Below are positions 51,501-61,440 of a stretch of 64,000 nucleotides of DNA, piece after piece; within the stretch, counting starts at the first letter, position 1; each line of letters opens with the position of its first letter. Origin of the DNA: Congeria kusceri. Taxonomy: Eukaryota; Mollusca; Bivalvia; Myida; Dreissenidae. The stretch spans positions 87,652,451-87,716,450 of the forward strand of contig CM051027.1 of NCBI GenBank assembly GCA_027627225.1, given 5' to 3'. The position numbers and the translations under genes were made by a program. The notes beneath the pieces are model-generated. The model was given only the letters and a program-made list of their open reading frames with translations. It did no database searches and had not been told where the DNA came from.

Positions 51501-51617
51501 CTTGATGTGTTTTTGGAAAGCGCGCGACACCAGTTGGCGTTGTTAATGGATACGTCACGTGACTCGGACAAAAGTGACGCTGATAAGCACGGTTGTGCAA
51601 ATAAGGAATCGTCCTGA
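38101..51617 (+). CDS. CCDC91: CCDC91 (p56) GGA-binding coiled-coil protein, 13 coding exons
   Basis: Exons: 38101-38115, 38597-38641, 39089-39170, 39382-39557, 39883-40287, 40498-40599, 42556-42741, 43765-43857, 44248-44316, 44845-44931, 46082-46171, 50974-51087, 51465-51617. All joins are GT-AG and in frame, giving 538 residues (human about 440). Residues near the start, EDDDFGDFGGFEAAEP, match the DDDDFGGFEAAE motif that binds the gamma-ear of GGA adaptors. The middle and C-terminus are coiled coil: GLRRAGHEALTVVVEEYQAS parallels human MRKAGHEALSIIVDEYKA, and the last exon's RRQLASLDVFLESARHQLAL parallels RQRSLSSLELFLSCAQKQLS. CCDC91 works with GGAs in trans-Golgi trafficking. The extra length is in the disordered region of exon 5. 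Confidence 0.92.
39883..40287 (+). CDS. CCDC91: CCDC91 exon 5: disordered linker
   Basis: A 405-nt in-frame exon (135 residues) rich in Ala, Ser, Asn, Glu and Pro, with NDQDDFNLANDILDG near its start and a coiled-coil onset LQRALEEKETIQR at its end. It is the main source of the extra length relative to human CCDC91. Confidence 0.8.
40640..42211 (+). mobile_element. Tandem-core element, family A head and tail with family D core, in a CCDC91 intron
   Basis: The head is TTTTTAGCTCGACTTTTC. The tail is GAAAAGTGGAGCGC, a hairpin GCTGTCCTCCAACAGC, then TCTTGTT. Head and tail form an imperfect inverted pair (GCTCGACTTTTC against GAAAAGTGGAGC). The core is about nine units of roughly 130 bp carrying 'gggattgcatatggggtggg' and 'ggtcaaggtcactgttacta'. 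A segment of about 65 bp ending in the tail is duplicated in tandem (about 42051-42182). Confidence 0.75.
42937..43496 (+). mobile_element. Short tandem-core element, family C, in a CCDC91 intron
   Basis: ATGCCCCCGAA at 42937 is perfectly inverted as TTCGGGGGCAT at 43454-43464. The tail is a hairpin TGTCAC-CTGATA-GTGACA followed by GCACTTGTTTT. The core is two units of about 150 bp with 'cataactctgttttgtattt' and 'gacagagttatgcccctttt'. It lacks coding capacity. Confidence 0.7.
44932..45528 (+). repeat. 43-bp minisatellite, 13 full units, abutting CCDC91 exon 10
   Basis: Starting exactly at the exon 10 splice donor, the unit gtgtgtagtgggagtggtga + tatcaatgaactcagtggaa + cag is repeated 13 times, plus a partial unit from 45491. 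Each unit ends GGAACAG and the next begins gtgtgt, so each junction copies the exon's own donor (GAACAG/gtgtgt). Units 1-10 alternate between 'gtag' and 'gtaa' variants, indicating an 86-bp higher-order repeat. The units contain in-frame stops. Confidence 0.9.
45773..45966. mobile_element. Palindromic MITE-like element, copy 3 (decayed)
   Basis: Shares GGCTTAATGCATGTGCATAA, GTGCAGTTCACACAGGCTAA and a central 'agaagagactacttcgaaac' with the copies at 5301 and 33247. The right arm is incomplete. Confidence 0.65.
46868..49480 (+). repeat. Chimeric tandem array in a CCDC91 intron
   Basis: The head TTTTTATGCCCTCAACACC with Gtccgtcc-type simple sequence is followed by about eight units of roughly 165 bp carrying 'ggtccaaggtcaaggtcaca' and 'tggatggattttcaaataac' (to about 48400). 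This switches abruptly to about seven family D units of roughly 130 bp (48410-49440). The block ends with the family D hairpin CGTGGAATTTCTACG and TTTCTTGTTT (49453-49477). Confidence 0.7.
49481..50973 (+). other. 3' part of the large CCDC91 intron 11
   Basis: No element of the surrounding families. Around 50200-50450 the sequence is GC-richer with short stems, including a perfect CGGCGTTT-C-AAACGCCG hairpin at 50407-50423. I cannot identify it. Confidence 0.35.
50974..51617 (+). CDS. CCDC91: CCDC91 exons 12-13: conserved C-terminal coiled coil
   Basis: Exon 12 (50974-51087) gives EELGVALREERSRGREAVQE and ends ...FLQQQRE at a gtgaga donor. Exon 13 (51465-51617) gives DDRAIQRRQLASLDVFLESA and ends at TGA 51615-51617. 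This is the most conserved part of the family. GC content is clearly higher than in the flanking introns. Confidence 0.88.
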
Positions 51618-52442
51618 GATTAAACTGTGTATACAGTTGCATAATAGATCAATAACCATGGTTTAAGTTTGAAATATAGTTCAGATAGTATGGTATTAAA
51701 TGTATTTTTATTTCATGTACCTCAATCATCCGCGTTGTGTTATTGTACTACTGACGCGTGGGTGAACCTACGGGACTACATCGGTTCCCATTACAGATGC
51801 AGTTGCATTATTGACCAGCATAACACATGGACTGTCTGAGAGTTGCCGAATGGTCTTCTAGGCGTTTATTACATGTTTAGAATGGAAATAATATGTACAT
51901 GGTGCTTCCTGTCATTTTTACGTGTCGAATTTATAAAGGACTGTGAGAGGTTACGAGGTCAGTAACTTAAGAGGTGGATGAAATTTAAACCAATTGTCAA
52001 TGTGTATGAATCACGAATTTTTATTCATAACACGAATATCATATTTGATGGTTATTTTTGGTAACTGATCTGGTGTTATCTGTAATAATCAATAAACTAT
52101 TATGTCATATACCGTATTTGGTTGGACTGCCTTTCGACTGTTTAAAAAGGTCGACTGTACCGCTCTTTGATCGGCCGAATGGCAAAATCAGTATCATTTG
52201 AGCTTCTAAATAACAGAATCTAAGTTTCATAAATCTCATGTCAGTGGCCATTTCGTTTATGAATCGATTTACTTTAAACTAGTTCATTGCCACTTAACAA
52301 ACTGGTATGTTTCACGTGCACAGTCGTGTTTAGTATACGGATATAAAACCATACCTCACTACTTTAATGTGAAGTTCATCTGGCACAAGGAAATCATGCC
52401 GAGATATGAATATCGACACCATACACCGTACAATATTATTTT
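51618..52442 (+). other. CCDC91 3' UTR and downstream flank
   Basis: An AATAAA signal at 52091-52096 lies 475 bases past the stop, so the 3' UTR probably ends near 52110. No other feature was seen before the repeat starting at 52443. Confidence 0.55.
52091..52096 (+). promoter_or_regulatory. Polyadenylation signal AATAAA of CCDC91
   Basis: Canonical hexamer downstream of the only stop codon of the gene, followed by T-rich sequence. Confidence 0.5.
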
Positions 52443-54742
52443 TAGCTCGACTTTTCGAAGAAAAGGCAAACTATTCTACTCGCCCCGGCGTCGGCTTCAA
52501 TGTCGGCGTCTGGGCAAGGTTAAAGTTTTTTGGTAAGCTAGTTTCTCAGGAATGGCTCGAAGGATTTCATTCAAACTTAAAAAACATGTATTCCCCATAT
52601 TACAATAAACCCATAGGCTTATTTTGATAACACTAGTTTTGAAATTTGTCAAAATAATGGGTCTTTTAAACTTTATTATTTTGCATATAAGCTATTTGGA
52701 TAGGTTAAAGTTTTTCGGTAAGCTACTTTCTCAGGAATGGCTTAAGGGATTTCATTCAAATTGTAAACAATTATTCCCTATATTAATATGAACCAATAGG
52801 CCAATTTTGATAACTAGTTTGAAATTTGTCAGAATTATCGGCCTTTTTAGCTCACCTGAGCACGAAGTGCTTGAGCTATTGGTATCGGGAACCTCTCCTG
52901 TGTCGGCCGTCGTTCGTGTGCCGTCAACAATTGGGTTCGTATTCACGCGGGAGACTTCACTTTTTATCCAATCTTAACCAAACTTACACAGTTTGTGTAT
53001 GACCATAAAATCTCAGATGGGATTGGGTCAGACCACACCAGTGACACTACAGTTATTGCCCCTTTTTCATGCCAAAAGTGCAAAAATGCCTTTTCCCAAC
53101 ATAAACACTTTGTTTTCCATCCAATCTTAAGCAAACTTTCACAGTTTGTGTATGGCCATCAGATCTCAGCAGATGCCAAAATGGGTTGGATGGTGTTTCA
53201 AACACAAAAGTTATTGCCCTTTGTTTATAAAAAAAAATATACAATAATGGACATTATTCAGGATAGAGACTTTATTTTTCATCCAATCTTGCACGGTTTG
53301 TGTATTACTATGAGACTACAGCTGAAGTCGAATTTAAGCAAGATCGGCCCCAAAACACCGGAGTTATTGCCCTTTGTGAAAAAAATATGCAACAATGGAC
53401 ACTATTCAGGATAGAGACTTCATTTTTCACAATGGACATTATTCAGGATAGAGACTTCATTTTTCATCCAATCTTCACCAATCTTGCACAGTTTGTCTAT
53501 GACCATAAGATTAAAAGTGAAGTCGAATATAAGCAAAATCGGTCCAGAAACACCAGATTTATTTCCCTTTGTTTGTGAAAAAAATACACAAAAATGGACA
53601 TTATTCACGATAGAGACTTCATTTTTCATCCAATCTTCACCAATCGTGCACAATTTGTCTATGAACGTAAAACTACAGGTGAAGTCGAATATAAGCATGG
53701 TCAGGCCAGAAACACCGGAGTTATTGCCCCTTGTATTTGGAAAAAAAACATCAACAATTTATCAATGATAGGCGTTCACACACGATTTTTTATTCAATGT
53801 TGACCAGACTTACACAGTTTGCGTATGACCATAACAATTGATTGATAAATTTGATTTCCAACAGTTGCAAACCTTGCATGCAGTTATTTGAACATGCAAC
53901 ACTGATGTCTTCAGAGCCTGCATTAACATCATTTATCATCATTGGACAGACAATTATCAAAGAAAAAGCAAAACTTGACCTTATAGCACTGCCATCGCAA
54001 TTATCGCATTGCAACTAGTTCTCCAAAACTGTCTGCGAAAAAGACATCACAATCTACTGTTTCTGCATTTTCCAGAATTGTTACTGACTGAAAAAGGGTC
54101 AGGTAAGAAATATCGAGAAAAATTATTTTAGAACCATTAGCAAAAACACCACACATCGACTACCCAATTCGTACTTAGCCCTTTGCACTAACCGATGTTT
54201 TAAATCAAATTGATCCAATCTCCCTTTGCGTATTGTTCATATACCTTAATTTTCAAAGCTGTCACAACAGTATGGTGTTTATCTGTACCAGTTCTCAGGT
54301 GAGCGCTTTGGGCCATCATGGCCCTCTTGTTTACACTTTCATTCCAGTGGGTAGGATGGCGGAATCAACTTTTGAATTCCAATCTCTAACTCGGGAATGA
54401 TTTTTCATACATAGATATCATAAAGCAATACTTTACTTGGGATTGCATTTGGGGTTACTAAAAATAGAAAAAATAGTTTCTGCTCAATAACTCTAGAACA
54501 AATGGAAATATTTTAATTAAACTCAATTTATAGATCCGTATAGCGATACATTGCATGAGATTGCATATGGGGTCGGCGGAGTCAAGGTCAAGATCATTGT
54601 TTTATAAATTATAAAATGCTTTCCACTCAGTAACGCGAGAACGAAATTAACTTCGTTTACTTGGCCCCTACTTTCCAAACAGTTTGACACTCTGACAAGT
54701 ACAAGAAAAGTCGAGCGCGCTGTCCTCCGACAGCTCTTGTTT
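52443..54742 (+). mobile_element. Tandem-core element, family A, interrupted by a nested family B element
   Basis: The head TTAGCTCGACTTTTCGAAG is exactly inverted at the tail as GAAAAGTCGAGC, followed by the hairpin GCTGTCCTCCGACAGC (54719-54734) and TCTTGTTT. A family B element (52849-54332) sits inside. After it, the host resumes with family D-type units (54360-54640). The outer element is therefore the older insertion. Confidence 0.75.
52849..54332 (+). mobile_element. Nested family B element
   Basis: The head AGCTCACCTGAGCACGAAGT and the tail CTCAGGTGAGC are perfect inverted 11-mers, followed by the palindrome GGGCCATCATGGCCC and TCTTGTTT. The core has about seven units of roughly 130 bp with 'ttcatccaatcttcaccaat', 'ggacattattcaggatagag' and 'cggagttattgccctttgt', unrelated to the core of the copy at 16255-20587. 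Open frames across it are artefacts of the repeat. Confidence 0.75.
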
Positions 54743-54877
54743 CGAGTGCAGAAAAGTGTTAAACAAATACTGGTCACAAATGTTCATGAAGTTATACTAT
54801 TTTAAACGGGCTTATCGACAATAACATTAGCAAAAATCGATATGAAAGTTATGTTCATGAACACCGTTACATACATG

Positions 54878-54948
54878 GTGTGTAGCGTAGGAAAGTTTTC
54901 ATTGAGGTGCGCGATTTTGTAGGCGTGAGTTCGAATTCTGCTGTAACC
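54878..54948 (+). repeat. tRNA-like / SINE fragment
   Basis: TGTAGCGTAGG resembles an A-box and GAGTTCGAATTC at 54927-54938 is an excellent B-box, spaced as in a tRNA. The acceptor and anticodon stems do not pair well, so a SINE head or tRNA relic is likelier than a functional tRNA. Confidence 0.45.
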
Positions 54949-55414
54949 ATCTAACCAAATAGTTTTGTGTATACCAGTATATTGTTTTTCTTAAAGAAAT
55001 TAACAAGGTATTACGGATTAAACTAAACATTTTAACTGAGAGATAACAAACATATACAAGTATGCCTTATTAGAGAAAAGCTTAACATTTCAAAAAAAAG
55101 GTATTTGAACAGTTTGAAATTCAGTATATTGTTTACATTTTCACAACTACGAAATTAGCAGAAGGTCCTTGCGTTTTACGTAAAATATAGTGCAGCTTAC
55201 CGAAAGCTAACGGTTAATAGTCGGATTTATTCTACGTCGCAACGATATTTGGCAGTAAATATAGCTAGTGTTTGTAAACAGTTTTACTTGAAGGAACAGC
55301 GTTTTGTAATAAACAGTATCCAACAAACCATATGTTTATAATGTAGGTTATATACTGTACAAACGTAAACCATAATAACTTAGACAGGCAGTGAGATGGA
55401 GATGATCGTTTTAT

Positions 55415-56100
55415 TAGCTCGACTATTACTTTTACTACCCCCGGCGTCCGCGTCAGAAATGGTTAAAGTTTTTATTGAAAAGTCTTGTAACTTCAAAACT
55501 TCACCAGTTATTCACTTGAAACTTGGAATATACTTTGTCTGAACTCCAGGGGCAACATTCCCCATAACTCTGTATTGTATTTTGACTGTTATGCCCCTTT
55601 TTCACTTAGATTTGCTGGTTAAAGTTTATATTCAAAACTACACAAGTTATTCACTTGAAACTTGGAACTAACCTTTGTCATTTACTCAATTATCTGGGGT
55701 AACATTCCCCATAAATCTTTTTGTACTTTGACAGAGTTATGCCCCTTTTTCACATAGATTTTCTGGTTAAAGTATATATTCAAAAGTTTTGTAACTTCAA
55801 TACTACGTAAGCTTTTCACTTGAAACTTGGAAATAACCTTTGTCATCAACTCTAGTATCAGAAGCAACATTACCCATAACTCTATTTTGTATTTTGACAG
55901 AGTTATGCCCCCTTTTCACTTAGATTTTCTGTTAAAAGTTTATATTCAACAGTTTGGTAATTTCAAAACTACATAATTTATTTACTTGAAACTTGGAACT
56001 AACCTTTGTCATCAACTCTAGTATCAGGGACAACATTACCCATAACTCTGTTATGTATTTTGACAGTTATGCACACATTTTACATAGATTTCTATATTTA
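55415..56100 (+). repeat. Mosaic element: family A head with family C core, truncated
   Basis: Begins TTAGCTCGACTATTACTTTT and 'cccccggcgtccgcgtcaga' (family A head). It then has four units of about 150 bp with 'cataactctgttttgtattt', 'gacagagttatgcccctttt' and 'acttgaaacttggaactaac' (family C core). No hairpin tail is visible, so the 3' end is lost. Confidence 0.65.
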
Positions 56101-57933
56101 CGGGAAGTACCGTCGATATGCCCATTTCATAAACTCAGTTATAACCTGTTTATGCTTTTTTCTGTGTGGGGTACAGAAATCATTTATTCCAGGTCCACAT
56201 GTTCAAGTATGTGTATGTAAGCAAGCCTCATTACATTTGTTTCTCTCAAAGTACTGACGTTCGTATTTCTAGAATTGGCTGTCCGTGAGCTTTCGAGTTT
56301 AGTTGTTGAAAATACGCTAAGCAGCCATAAGCCAATCCTTTAGCCAAAGTAATGTGCACGTGATTGTTCAATGTTTAAAATGAACACAACATTCGTTACA
56401 AGTTACAGCATTGGGAACACTCAGTTCCAATATGATATGTGTCGGGTATGTGCCCAGTGGTTTCATTTATACCGTAATCAAATGTGTATATTTACACAAT
56501 AATTTTATACCATTGTACCATCTAAAAGCAGGCCATCCCTGTAATATGTGTGTAATGACAGTATTAATCCATCAGTATTAATCCATAAGGCGATAAAAGG
56601 GGTGTTGGCATTTCCAGTATATTTCAGCTAGTACAATTTGTTGCGGATTGTCTCATCGAATTATGGGCCGATACTTGCACATGCGTTTAGGATGTTTGAA
56701 AATACATAACTGGTGGTGTGCAATTAAGTTGTGAATTAAAGTTGAATACAGTGCATAGTATAGTACATGTATTCGTAAATCAACATTTGAAAAGGAAGAG
56801 CTTAGGCAAACCTTGATTTATTGAATGCAGGTTGAACGGATGTGTAAACAACAAACTTTAGTTACCTTATTTACTTTGTCGTTCAATGTTTAAATTTAAA
56901 ATTCAACAGAAGTATGTTGAGTGCTCATAAAATCATCCATAAACAGTTCTCGAATGCACGACCGAATCCATTTTAGTATTTATTGCACCATTTCTCTTTT
57001 TTTTATTGCGTTCCATAAAACACTACTTCTTAACTAAAGTGTCATTGCCACTTTGAATATGTTAAAAATTTCCACAATCCTTGTGTTTTACAGTAACGGG
57101 AAATCTATCTATTTACAAAGCTACTATTTTGATTTGTATTCATACAATATTAAAATATAAAGCAACTGGTTGATATTAATGAAAATGGGCGTTACTCACG
57201 TTTACGTGTGCACAAATGTGAAAACGCACACAGTTATTCGAATATAAATGTGTGTATACAATGTATATATTATATATAGAAACAAAAACACGTCAATTAT
57301 TTAAAGGGAATATGTCAACGAAAACGTGATCTCTTTCTGCAATTTCATTGTTATTATTTTAAAGAAATCTGCAATACAAAGGCGTATACAATAAATAGCT
57401 ATAAGAGGTATATCCAATTTCTTCCAAAGTTTATAAGAAACATGCATTTGATGCCTCTTATTATTCAGTAAACACATATTTCATAAAAGAATCAACTGCT
57501 ATAAATATTCATTAAATGTTTGATATTGCAATTCCAAATATAATATTTAATATAATATTAATAATGTAAAATTTAATAAATTAAAGCTAAACAACACACA
57601 ATTTAATTATGAACTATGGAGTATTTTAAATAGCGAAGTGTCTACTTCGAGTTCATAACCTCGCTTCTAGACTGACTGAATTTTACCTATAACTGCAATG
57701 GCACAATATGCGAATGTACATGTATACTAATGTCGCCAGCAGTAAACATTACCGTAAAGCGATTATTGCTGTACTTACTATGGATCAAGTGTAATATCTT
57801 GTGCAATATTTTTGTAATTGAAAAATCCGTATGTTCGGTCAGAGACTGGGCGAGCTGAAATGGTCGTAGGTAAATCGTCATATTCAAAATAATCAAACTC
57901 ATCTCGGTAAACCTGTTATACTTTCTGTAATGT
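56101..57933. other. Intergenic region, no supported gene
   Basis: AT-rich, about 1.8 kb between the mosaic repeat and the sulfotransferase pseudogene. The part near 57700-57930 may include the pseudogene's former 3' UTR. Nothing else was seen. Confidence 0.4.
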
Positions 57934-60524
57934 TTATATGGGGACGCTTTTATACGCCCCCTGAAAGGCCAGTGTCTTAATGGTGCGTTTTTGACCACGG
58001 TTAGACCTGCGTCGTTCAAGTTTCAGAAGGTGGGTGAATTTAGACTCACTATAACTATCGGCCTCTCGGTCAGTCAGTGGGAATTTATTGGCACCTATTA
58101 TCCCCCGTAACTGTAACTTGCGCCAGATGCGTCGTAAGGCTTCACGCCAAGGTATACACTTTGTTACTTCTTTTTTTCCATGAGAATGGACCGGACACCG
58201 AATCCTCAATTGCATCGTTTTCGTGGAGGTCTTTGAAATCTGTTTTAAAAACGTCAATGGACTGAATTTGTCCCAGCTTGGTTAAGATTGCAAAGGTGTC
58301 ATCGCGAAATGTTTCCATTTTGCCGATAAAAGTGTAATTTGTTCTGCATGGCGAGCAAGAAGGATACTAGCCGACGTTACAGTCAAGCTTGCTTGCGTTT
58401 ACCACGCGTTGTACCAATTATCTAAAGGTTATGTCGCTGCCACATCTGGGCAAGGCGTTTCCGAAAACCTTCCAATACATACGGTTTGGTCCTACGATTT
58501 TATCGACGTACGCACTGTACAGTAGAGAATATGGACTGCGTACGAACATAAATTTGAAGCTAGTGCTTACATCTACATCATCAATTTTCCATGAATCTAA
58601 ATGAACGTATTGTGCAGATGCAGGTGCATCCGTTATCGGAACGTTGAACGGAGTCAGATACTTTAGTTTCTGTTCCGTTGCATTTGTGTGCATCATCACA
58701 AATACACGAGTCCAAAAAGGTTGACGCCATCTTGCAAAGAGGACAGAAAAGGGCATCATGGGAAGCATCAAAGCTGACGCGCACGTTCCCTGTTTCCCGG
58801 GCGTGTGTCTGTTTCTTGCAAACACTTCGGAGGTGTTCGGCCCTCGTGTAACCATCTGTCCTTACTGCGCTGATATCTGGGTTAGCGTTGACGTCATATA
58901 ACGTCCTATCCTTCATCAAAAGCATCTGTAATAAAAGCAGAATTGTACCCGTTTTCAACGTAGACGTTTTGGCTGCGCGATTAACGTGTTTTTTGTTCAG
59001 TATAGGAAACAAGTTATAGCATAAATTGATTTTAAATCAATTTAAAATCGAAAAAAAATGCGGTGAGCATATAGTCGCCGCTTTGTCCGTCCGTCCGTCC
59101 GTTCTTCCGTCCGTCCCGATTTCTTGTTAGGAGTATTGCTCAGAAACTACTGGCCAGAATTCAACGAAACTTCATGGGAAGCTTCATTAGCAAGAGTAGG
59201 TGTGCACTGAACCAGGACGCTCCGCTTTAATGATTTTTTCTCAGAGTTATGGGACTTTGATTTTCTGCAATAAGCATTTAGTGCACATTTCTTGTCCGGT
59301 CTATTTCTACGTAACTACTGGCCAGAATTAAATGAAACTTTATAGGAAGCTTCATTACCAAGAGTAGGTGTGCACTGAACCACGACGTTCCGCTTTAATG
59401 ATTTTTTTTCAGAGTTATTGGACTTTGAAGATTTCTGAAATGAGCATTTAGTGCAAAATTCTAGTCCGGTCTATTTCTATGCAACTACTGGCCAGAATTT
59501 AATGGGAAGCTTCATAACTAAGAGGAGATGTGCAATAATCTAGGACGTTCTGCTTCAATGATTTTTCTCAGAGTTATGGCACTTTGAAGTTTTCTGAAAT
59601 AAGCATTTAGTGTGCAATTCTTGTCTGGACTGTTTCTCAGCAACTACTAGCCAGAATTCAATTAAACTTTATGAGAAGCTTCATTACCAAGAGGAGGTGT
59701 TCCTGTACGAGGATGCTCCACTTCAATGATATTTCTTAGAGTTATGGAAGATTTCTGAAATAAGTATATATAGTGAACAATACTTGGGCGGGCTATTTTT
59801 CTACAACTTCTGATCGGAATTCAACGAAACTTTATGGGTAGCTTTATTACCAAGACAGGGTGTGCACAGTAGCAGGCCGTTACACTTCAGTGACTTTTCA
59901 GTGAGTTATTGGCCTTTGAAAATTACTGAAATTAGTATATAGTGCACAAATCCGGGATGTTTCTCAGCATATATTTTAAAATCACTGCTCTTCTGATTGC
60001 ATTCCCGTTACTTGGCAAAGCACATTAGGGAGCATCCATCAGTTCACTGATATCCTTGTTTTTTACTTGTTAGCTTCAGTCCTAATTAACTTTACCTGTA
60101 TATTTAACTTTCGCAGTTCGGCTTTAGAACCTGGAAACAATCAGCATAAAGACTGTTGAGACGGTTGAGAAATGGCAGAATATTCATAATGACTTACAAC
60201 AGCAATTGTATATATACTGCTAATCTTACTAGAATAATACAACAGTGATGTTGTTTGGACTTTAATTATTTCATACCAACAATTGTATTGCTAACTCTGT
60301 CAATGACCTTGCTACTACTAATTATGATTTTTTCGCTTTGTTACAAAACAGTCTCAAGCCCCGCATTTATTATAGCTACATTTATTATTACATTTACCTA
60401 ACGACAGCACACTACACAATGACGGAATGATGAACTTGGTGGTCACAACAACCAAGATGGCGGCAGTAACGACTGTTGGAAGCGGTTTTCTGCGCAGTGC
60501 TCGCCATCGCCTGCAGACAGCCAT
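57934..60524 (-). pseudogene. Carbohydrate sulfotransferase (Sulfotransfer_2, CHST8-14-like), disrupted
   Basis: Exon A (60398-60524) encodes MAVCRRWRALRRKPLPTVV and a hydrophobic signal anchor (type II, Golgi). Exon B (60096-60130) and exon C (57934-58925) join in phases 1 and 0 with good splice sites. Exon C carries RAEHLRSVCKKQ, the 5'-PSB-like CPLCKMASTFWTRV, the 3'-PB-like KFMFVRSPYSLLYSAYVDK, CSPCRTNYTFIGKMETF and IPWREALRRIWRKLQLRGII. Together these are the standard order for PAPS-dependent glycan sulfotransferases. Lesions: one extra base in A5 (58714-58718), in-frame TAA (58418-58420), in-frame TAG (58367-58369, where the family often has Trp) and one extra base in T7 (58171-58177). 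The 3'-PB motif lacks the usual Asp and Arg. Two frameshifts could be assembly errors; the two stops argue for a real pseudogene or null allele. Confidence 0.8.
59058..60060 (+). mobile_element. Tandem-core element, family E copy 2, in the sulfotransferase intron
   Basis: Same head (GTCGCCGCTTTGTCCGTCC), same units of about 165-170 bp ('gcttcattaccaagaggagg', 'ttttctcagagttatgggac') and same tail (GCTCTTCTGATTGCATTCCC ... ATCAGTTCACTGAT hairpin at 60038-60051 then ATCCTTGTT) as 1258-2612. It lies in the intron between exons B and C without damaging splice sites. Confidence 0.75.
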
Positions 60525-61189
60525 GGACCTGTGAAACAAGGCGTGCGAGTACGTGTACAAGATTCTGAAACTCAAGGTCCCAGGACTACGGTGGTTTTCA
60601 TAAGAATAGCTAATGGAATTACATGCCGATATGTAACAACATATTTCATTGGCCAATATTTAAACATAAGATTGAGTTTGAGGTTTAGAGATTTCCTAGT
60701 CATAGGACAAGCTGCGTCTGCATTAAACTCTGTTACACATAACGACGATAATACCCTTGATTCGGAAAATGTGTAACATCATTAGCTGCATACAGACATG
60801 TCCAGATGCCGATTGAAACCTGGCGTTCGCAATTGTGTGTCATTTAGTAAACATATTTTATAATTAACTTTCAAATATTGAAACAAAAATATTATAAAAA
60901 ATTTGTATTATAAACTTGAAGAGGTATGGTGTCTTTTTTAACGTTTGTTAATATGTACCATACAATTTTTATGAGTTGTTTTCGCTACACCAAAGTAATA
61001 TTTATCTATGTTTATTATACTTTATTTTAATTACTTAATGTGTTACTTTTACGTACTACTTCTTATTAATTTATTTTAATTAAATGGTATTCTCTTGTAT
61101 TGCTGTTTAATTTGAATTGCGATGCTATGAGGTTAATTTTTATTTACACTTACGTGTTTTGTGAATAATTACGTGTTTTGTGAATGGGC
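60525..61189. other. Upstream flank of the sulfotransferase pseudogene
   Basis: A minus-strand 'tgtttcacag' just before the ATG could be the acceptor of a 5' UTR intron. Otherwise AT-rich sequence without supported features. Confidence 0.35.
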
Positions 61190-61440
61190 CAAGTGTGAGG
61201 TTCGAGTGCCCGTTAACCGGGTTAAGCCACCAATGTGTTTTTGCATTGACCGTTCCAAGGCCGTGACCCCAGTTTTATTCATGTGTGTTTTGTGTTTGTC
61301 ATGTGTTTTTGTGATGTGCTGTGTAGTTTTTTGGCAATAAGTCGATCGCCATAAATAAAGGACCTCGGGCTGCTAATAAGAGTTCTCTCCTGCTGTCGCA
61401 ACTGGAGTTTCACTTTTTTGTATTCTAATGTTATTATTTT
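61190..61440 (+). repeat. LTR-like or other dispersed repeat fragment
   Basis: A compositionally distinct block with CCCGTTAACCGGGTTAAGCC (palindromic GTTAACCGGGTTAA), 'ccgttccaaggccgtgaccc', T/G-rich runs, an AATAAA (61355-61360) and 'agagttctctcctgctgtcg'. A polyA signal followed by a defined end resembles the R-U5 part of an LTR. No primer site or coding region is adjacent, so it is at most a solo LTR. Confidence 0.35.

Noticed and set aside
52995..53803. Several overlapping open frames of 69-139 codons
   Set aside because: They lie in the tandem core of the nested family B element and repeat the unit in different frames.
54878..54948. Functional tRNA gene
   Set aside because: The B-box is good, but the acceptor and anticodon stems do not pair.
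57687..58019. Minus-strand frame of 110 codons overlapping the sulfotransferase end
   Set aside because: It is a different frame from the recognised sulfotransferase C-terminus and has no domain of its own.
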